DNA of 32,679 bases from an uncultured Bacillota bacterium (GTDB taxonomy: Bacteria; Bacillota_I; Bacilli_A; RF39; UBA660), in NCBI GenBank assembly GCA_947246355.1, contig CAMXQX010000006.1:1-32679 (forward strand). The letters are read 5' to 3'. Made by a program: the position numbers and the translations under genes. Of the stretch, positions 27,845-32,679 are shown piece after piece. Numbering within the stretch: the stretch's first letter is position 1; every line of letters starts with the position of its first letter. The notes under the pieces were generated by a model. It had not been told where the DNA came from, did no database searches, and worked only from the letters and a program-made list of their open reading frames with translations.

Positions 27845-27877
27845 CCTCTCTATTTTTCATTATAACAAATTTTTCTT

Positions 27878-28780
27878 CTATTGTCCACCAAAGGATTGGT
27901 AGGAATCTACCACCAAGAAGAAGGCATCGGCATCAATTTTATGTATAGCTTCTTTCACAACAAAGTATTCTTTCGTTGGAACAATGCACATAATTACTTT
28001 TTGTGTTTTTCCTGTATAGCCCCCTTTCCCCTCCAAAATAGTTACACCATGTTCTAAATAGTGAATCAAAAAACTTTTCATTTCCGCTTCGCAGTTGGTT
28101 ACAATATAAAAGCATTTTGTTTGACTGATACCAAGCATCACTTTATCTGCCATTAAGCTAATAATGTAAAGTACCATAATAGCATACATTACCTTTTCAA
28201 AAGCAAAAAATCCTCCCTCTCCTAGGAAAAAACCTGAGGCTACAACAATCAAACCATCACTTGCTAGCATTGCCTTTCCAATGGATATATGTGCATATTT
28301 GGAAACAATTTGATTAATAATATCTGTTCCCCCTGTTGTAAATCCTGATTTAAAATTAATTCCAGACCCTATCCCTGCAATGACTGCCCCAAAGATAACA
28401 TTCAATAATATATCATTCGCATCAAAGTGAAGTTGTGTTCCAATAGAAGAGGTAAGTTCCACACAAAGAGGAAACAGAATGGAGCCCACCAAAGACCCTT
28501 TCGTTTTTTCAAACCCAAGAACAAAATAACTAACAATAAGTAGTAAAATGGATAAGATTAAAATGACTATGGATGGACTAAGATGAAGTGTTTCTTTGGT
28601 AATAATCGAAATTCCAGATACACCCCCATAAACAATATTGTAAGGCAAAAAGAACAAATTAAAAGATAGGGCTAAAAGTAAGCATCCTATAAAAAGTTGG
28701 ACATATCTAGATAATAGGTTTCCTGATAAAATCGTCTGTACTAGTTTATCATCCAATTTCACTTTTTTCTTAAACATCAT
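27878..28780 (-). CDS. YitT-family membrane protein (DUF161/DUF2179)
   Basis: 300 aa; NIVYGGVSGISIITKE, GINFKSGFTTGGTDIINQIVSKY, C-terminal GGYTGKTQKVIMCIVPTKEY...DADAFFLVVDSYQSFG. Confidence 0.92.
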   Translation of the reverse strand: MMFKKKVKLDDKLVQTILSGNLLSRYVQLFIGCLLLALSFNLFFLPYNIVYGGVSGISIITKETLHLSPSIVILILSILLLIVSYFVLGFEKTKGSLVGSILFPLCVELTSSIGTQLHFDANDILLNVIFGAVIAGIGSGINFKSGFTTGGTDIINQIVSKYAHISIGKAMLASDGLIVVASGFFLGEGGFFAFEKVMYAIMVLYIISLMADKVMLGISQTKCFYIVTNCEAEMKSFLIHYLEHGVTILEGKGGYTGKTQKVIMCIVPTKEYFVVKEAIHKIDADAFFLVVDSYQSFGGQ

Positions 28781-29880
28781 TTCCCCTCCTTCTTAAATTA
28801 TCATGAATAAATTCGTCAATTTCCCCATCCAATACGCCTTTTACATCACCAGTTTCTGTTCCTGTTCGCGTATCTTTTACTAGCGAATAGGGATGCATTA
28901 CATAATTTCGAATCTGTGAACCAAAATTGATATCGGCATTTTCCCCTTGGATGGTGGACATTTGCTTATTTCTCTTTTCTTCCTCTAATAGATAAAGTTT
29001 ACTCCTTAAAAGATGCATCGCTGTTTCTTTATTTTGAATTTGACTCCTCTCATTTTGACAAGTGACAACAATTTTTGTTGGTAAATGCGTAATACGGACT
29101 GCAGAATCTGTTGTATTTACACCTTGTCCTCCTTTGCCACTACTTCGGTAGACATCAATTCGAATATCAGTATCTTTTATTTCTATGGATACCGTTTCAT
29201 CATCTAGTTTGGGTGTCACAGTAACAGAAGCAAAAGAAGTGTGTCTTCTTGCCCCTGCATCAAAAGGAGAAATACGGACCAATCGATGTACTCCTTTTTC
29301 CCATTTCAAATATCCATAGGCATACTCTCCTGTTATCAAAATGGAACTACTTTTAATCCCAGCTCCCTCTCCATCTTGCGTATCCAATTCCGTCCATTTA
29401 AATCCTTTCTTTTCGCACCATCTTAAATACATTCGCTTTAGCATAAGTGCCCAATCACAGGCCTCAGTCCCTCCCGCTCCTGCATGAAGTTCTAAAATAG
29501 CATCCATCCCATCATAAGGACCATTTAACAATAGTTTTGTCTCCAAAGTATCAAAGGCAATCTTACTATTTTTTAGCTCTTCCTCCATCATTTCTTTTAA
29601 TTCTTCATCGTTTTCTTGCTTCAATAAGGCTATAATCTCTAAATTTCCCTTCATTTTATCTCTTACTGTTTTGGTGTCAAAATAAAATGATTTTAAATGA
29701 TTGCATTTTTTTATTACCTCTTCACTTTTTTTTCTATCATCCCAAAAATGGGGTCCTTGCATTACTTGTTCCAATTCCTTTATTTTTTTTAGTGTTCCTT
29801 CTGGGTCAAAGTGACCTCCATAATTTCTCTATTTTCTCTTCCAATTCTGTATATTGTAAAAACAAATCACTTAATTCCAT
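28770..29880 (-). CDS. prfB: Peptide chain release factor 2, made by +1 programmed ribosomal frameshift
   Basis: The ORF-track part (28770-29774) has GGQGVNTTDSAVRITHLP. The upstream zero-frame MELSDLFLQYTELEEKIEKLWRSL starts at 29880 and meets TGA at 29808-29806 in TATGGAGGTCACTTTGAC; +1 shift continues DPEGTLKKIKELEQVMQGPHFW. Predicted product about 369 aa. Confidence 0.95.
29805..29822 (-). promoter_or_regulatory. prfB programmed frameshift site (internal SD + CTT TGA C)
   Basis: Minus strand TATGGAGGTCACTTTGAC: SD-like GGAGG three nt before CTT, then in-frame TGA C. Confidence 0.93.
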
Positions 29881-30011
29881 ATTTTTTCTCCTTTTTCATA
29901 TTGTTTTATGGTTCTTTCTATAAAACAATATCTATATTCTCATTTCATTATACTATATTCCACTTTCTTTTTAAAGAAATTTACAAGCTTTATTTCTATC
30001 CAATAAAAAAA

Positions 30012-30035
30012 GTTAGAAGCCTTCTAACCTTTTTT
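30012..30035 (-). terminator. Terminator after the YfcC-like permease gene
   Basis: GTTAGAAGgCTTCTAAC hairpin with A/T tracts on both sides. Confidence 0.7.
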
Positions 30036-30036
30036 A

Positions 30037-31464
30037 CTATATAGCCGCCATTATTAGTATAGCAATCGTAACAACTACTAATAAAGTAAGCACAAATTTC
30101 CAAATATGTTTTAAATATTCTTTATAAGAGATATTCATGTACTTAAGTCCAAGCACTAACATCACTGATGTTGGTACAACAAGGGACACAATACCATAAA
30201 TTGATTGTACTGTAATAGAAATTATATTTATATCTTTAACCATTAAAGTTGTCATCGGATCATAGATTGCGAATAACAAATATGGATAAGAACTATAAAT
30301 AATGCTACCAATACTACTGATTCCAGCAATAGCAAAATAATTGAATTTTGACGCCCCTCCAACCAAAGCATTTACAATCGTTTGGAAAAATGGGGTTTGT
30401 GTACTATTAACTGTATAAAGAAGAAGATTGGCAAAGATGACAACAACAGCAACAGGAAGCATCTCCTTTACTCCATCAACAAATGATTCCATAGCCTCTT
30501 TCATCTGTAATTTGTAAACCCACGCTGTTACTAATGATAAAAGAACAAGTAACATCACAAATTCATAATTGCCCCAATATCCAAATGCAGAGATAGAACC
30601 AAGTAATTTTTGGAAAATGGCAAAATCATTGATCGTAACCGATGTAATTTTCGTATACAATTCATCAAAGAAATCAATTTTAAGTGCACTCCAATTAAAC
30701 ATAGAAACAAAGACAAGCAACACTGTGATAATAAATAAAACAATACCTGTCGTTGGTTTTTTGCTTGCTTTTATTGTTTTATTATATAAGGGAGAGTCCT
30801 CTGTTTTCGTCTCTTCTTTCTTTGTACCCTTCTTTGGTTTTTTCTCTCCTTTATTTCCGATTAAAATAAAAGTCAATAAGGTTCCAAATACAAGGACAAA
30901 TAAAACAATAGAATAGATAATTGTCGCTTCAATTTCAACACTTAGAAAATAATTAACATAATTATATCCATCCATATTGTATCCAACAAAAGAAGCCATT
31001 CCACCTACGATAATTGCACCAAATGTTGCTAAGAAAGACTTCATTTTATTGAATCCTAACGTTGTTAAAATAGCAATAGATAGTGGAATAAGTAAGAAAA
31101 GAGGTAAACTCAAATTTAATCCTGCTGTTATTAACGCATAAAACAAGGTCGTTAAAAGAATAAAGATTGTTTCCTTTCCTTTAAATTTCTTAGAAATTCC
31201 TTCCACCATACTTTTTAAAATACCAGTTTTGTTTAAAATACCATAAAGTCCCCCTACAGCAAGAACAACTAAAGCATTAAGTACAAACATTTGGTATACA
31301 GATGTGGCAATAGGATATAAGAATAAATCTCCTATTCCAAGTGGTGTAGTTGTTGTTTTAGTAAATACTCCACTAGAAAATGATCCACCTGGTATAATCC
31401 AAGTTAGTACAACATAAACTAAAAAAACGATTCCGATTGCTTTTAATAAATCATGTTTTTTCAT
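30037..31464 (-). CDS. YfcC/AbgT/DcuC-like (IT superfamily) permease
   Basis: 475 aa polytopic; LTWIIPGGSF, TTPLGIGDLFLYPI, ALVVLAVGGLYGILNKTG. Confidence 0.7.
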   Translation of the reverse strand: MKKHDLLKAIGIVFLVYVVLTWIIPGGSFSSGVFTKTTTTPLGIGDLFLYPIATSVYQMFVLNALVVLAVGGLYGILNKTGILKSMVEGISKKFKGKETIFILLTTLFYALITAGLNLSLPLFLLIPLSIAILTTLGFNKMKSFLATFGAIIVGGMASFVGYNMDGYNYVNYFLSVEIEATIIYSIVLFVLVFGTLLTFILIGNKGEKKPKKGTKKEETKTEDSPLYNKTIKASKKPTTGIVLFIITVLLVFVSMFNWSALKIDFFDELYTKITSVTINDFAIFQKLLGSISAFGYWGNYEFVMLLVLLSLVTAWVYKLQMKEAMESFVDGVKEMLPVAVVVIFANLLLYTVNSTQTPFFQTIVNALVGGASKFNYFAIAGISSIGSIIYSSYPYLLFAIYDPMTTLMVKDINIISITVQSIYGIVSLVVPTSVMLVLGLKYMNISYKEYLKHIWKFVLTLLVVVTIAILIMAAI

Positions 31465-31761
31465 AACTTATAACCTCCATTATAAGTATAGCAAAGTTTC
31501 TTTTAAATAGAAAGCTTTTTTTCCCAATAATTACCTTATTTTCAATAATTTTCATCTAATTTTCACGTTTTTTCTATCTATATTCTCTTTATTTTTTTGA
31601 TAAAAGTGCAAAAAAAAAGAAAAAGGAATGAAATAAAACTAAAAAATTCTTTATTTCATATTCACTTTGGTTTTAAATCTGTTCTTTTTCATTTTTTACG
31701 ATATGACATTTTATTTTCCTCGATATATATATATCTTTATCATTTTCATAGTAAACAAAAA

Positions 31762-31790
31762 ATAGGAAAATAGATTTCCATATTTCCTAT
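31762..31790 (-). terminator. Possible terminator downstream of the surface protein gene
   Basis: ATAGGAAA ... TTTCCTAT with minus-strand TTTTTTG after it, about 130 nt from the stop. Confidence 0.4.
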
Positions 31791-31921
31791 GTTCTTCTTT
31801 TTTCCTAAATAATACCACTAAAACAAATTTCCATTACAATTCATTTCATAAAGTACTTTTACTATGCACCAATGCTAATGATAAATTTTTTTAATATGCG
31901 TCTTCATGCTTTCAACAAACC

Positions 31922-32656
31922 TTATTTTATTTCAGATTTATATACATTAATTACAGGTCTAATTGGCATTAATCCTGAACTCCAATGATCAACAAAATAT
32001 CTTGGATTAGAGTTATCATATCCCTCTTGATTAGCAACACATGGCCCACAGCTTAGATTATAATATGATTGACACTTTCCTGTAGTACATTTTGTTGTAC
32101 TCATAGTAAGTCCTAAAAAATTAGATAAATCATACGTTCCCAAATAGTTATAATGATCTATTTCATCGTCATATTTAAAATTATTATCTATTGCAAACAA
32201 ATCTTCTAACTTAATTAGACGAATGGTATAGTTGTCTACTTTTTTCAATTTTACATTTAATTTTTCTCCGATGCTATCTACATATTTTTTGATCTCACTT
32301 TGATTATAATTTATTTTTTCACTATTAAAAACTTCACTAGATATTTTTTCATAAATTTCACCTTGCATCGCTTCGTCATATGTATTTTTCGCTATTGCTG
32401 TTACATAATCACTTTTCTCATCGCTGTTTTTAATAATTATCCATTTTGAACCATTTTTTAATTCAATATTTTCAAATACTTCATATTTTTTATACTTTTC
32501 TTCTTTTGTTGGATTCTTTTCATCTGTTTTTTCTTCTTTTTGTGTTGGATTCTTTTCTTTTACCTCCTCTTTATTTGTTACCTTATCATATACTATATAT
32601 CCCCCTAAGGCTATAATAATCACAGATAAAACAACAATTACAATATTTTTCTTCAT
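31922..32656 (-). CDS. Membrane-anchored extracytoplasmic protein of unknown function
   Basis: 244 aa; N-terminal signal anchor, Lys/Glu-rich linker (EEVKEKNPTQKEEKTDEKNPTKEEK), Cys-rich KCTTGKCQSYYNLSCGPC, C-terminal SSGLMPIRPVINVYKSEI. Confidence 0.75.
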   Translation of the reverse strand: MKKNIVIVVLSVIIIALGGYIVYDKVTNKEEVKEKNPTQKEEKTDEKNPTKEEKYKKYEVFENIELKNGSKWIIIKNSDEKSDYVTAIAKNTYDEAMQGEIYEKISSEVFNSEKINYNQSEIKKYVDSIGEKLNVKLKKVDNYTIRLIKLEDLFAIDNNFKYDDEIDHYNYLGTYDLSNFLGLTMSTTKCTTGKCQSYYNLSCGPCVANQEGYDNSNPRYFVDHWSSGLMPIRPVINVYKSEIK

Positions 32657-32679
32657 ACATTTTCTCCTTCAAAATTAAT

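Noticed and set aside
30569-30916. 115-aa plus-strand ORF
   Set aside because: Antisense to the YfcC-like permease; no independent support.
31628-31659. ATGAAATAAA ... TTTATTTCAT inverted repeat considered as a terminator
   Set aside because: Almost entirely A/T with a weak predicted stem and no adjacent gene end; not enough to call.
31715-31735. (TA)n tract cgatatatatatatc considered as a regulatory palindrome
   Set aside because: Low-complexity AT sequence; palindromy is trivial for TA repeats.

Overview
The window is a 32.7 kb stretch of an AT-rich, low-GC Firmicutes/Bacilli-like chromosome, probably an uncultured gut lineage (inferred). It is almost fully coding, and nearly all genes lie on the minus strand. 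Recognisable blocks, in window order: an AI-2E-family permease / dtd / Rel / secDF / comN-like run with a divergent spoVB/MATE-like gene; a secreted protein and CPBP protease facing a UDG-superfamily gene; a DUF362 protein; recG; engB; a compact three-gene cassette of uncharacterised proteins; an SPFH (YdjI-like) / Tim44-like / Tim44-like zinc-ribbon cluster; a VanY-type carboxypeptidase; an RluA-type pseudouridine synthase; PAP2; an XRE-DUF-ABC export operon; prfB-yitT-ftsE-ftsX; a YfcC/AbgT-like permease; and a surface-anchored protein. No rRNA, tRNA, CRISPR array or transposase was seen. Most interesting observations: (1) prfB carries an intact +1 programmed frameshift site that the ORF track misses; (2) the long Rel protein has lost key (p)ppGpp-hydrolase residues but keeps an RxKD-type synthetase; (3) the uncharacterised cassette encodes a protein with an internal repeat and an apparently dead transglutaminase-like domain; (4) the YdjI/Tim44 cluster lacks pspA, and every member ends in a zinc ribbon; (5) the XRE-ABC operon has a consensus promoter and a perfect 16-bp palindrome at the expected start site; (6) TGNTATAAT extended -10 elements recur across the window. 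All calls come from reading the sequence by eye, with no database searches.
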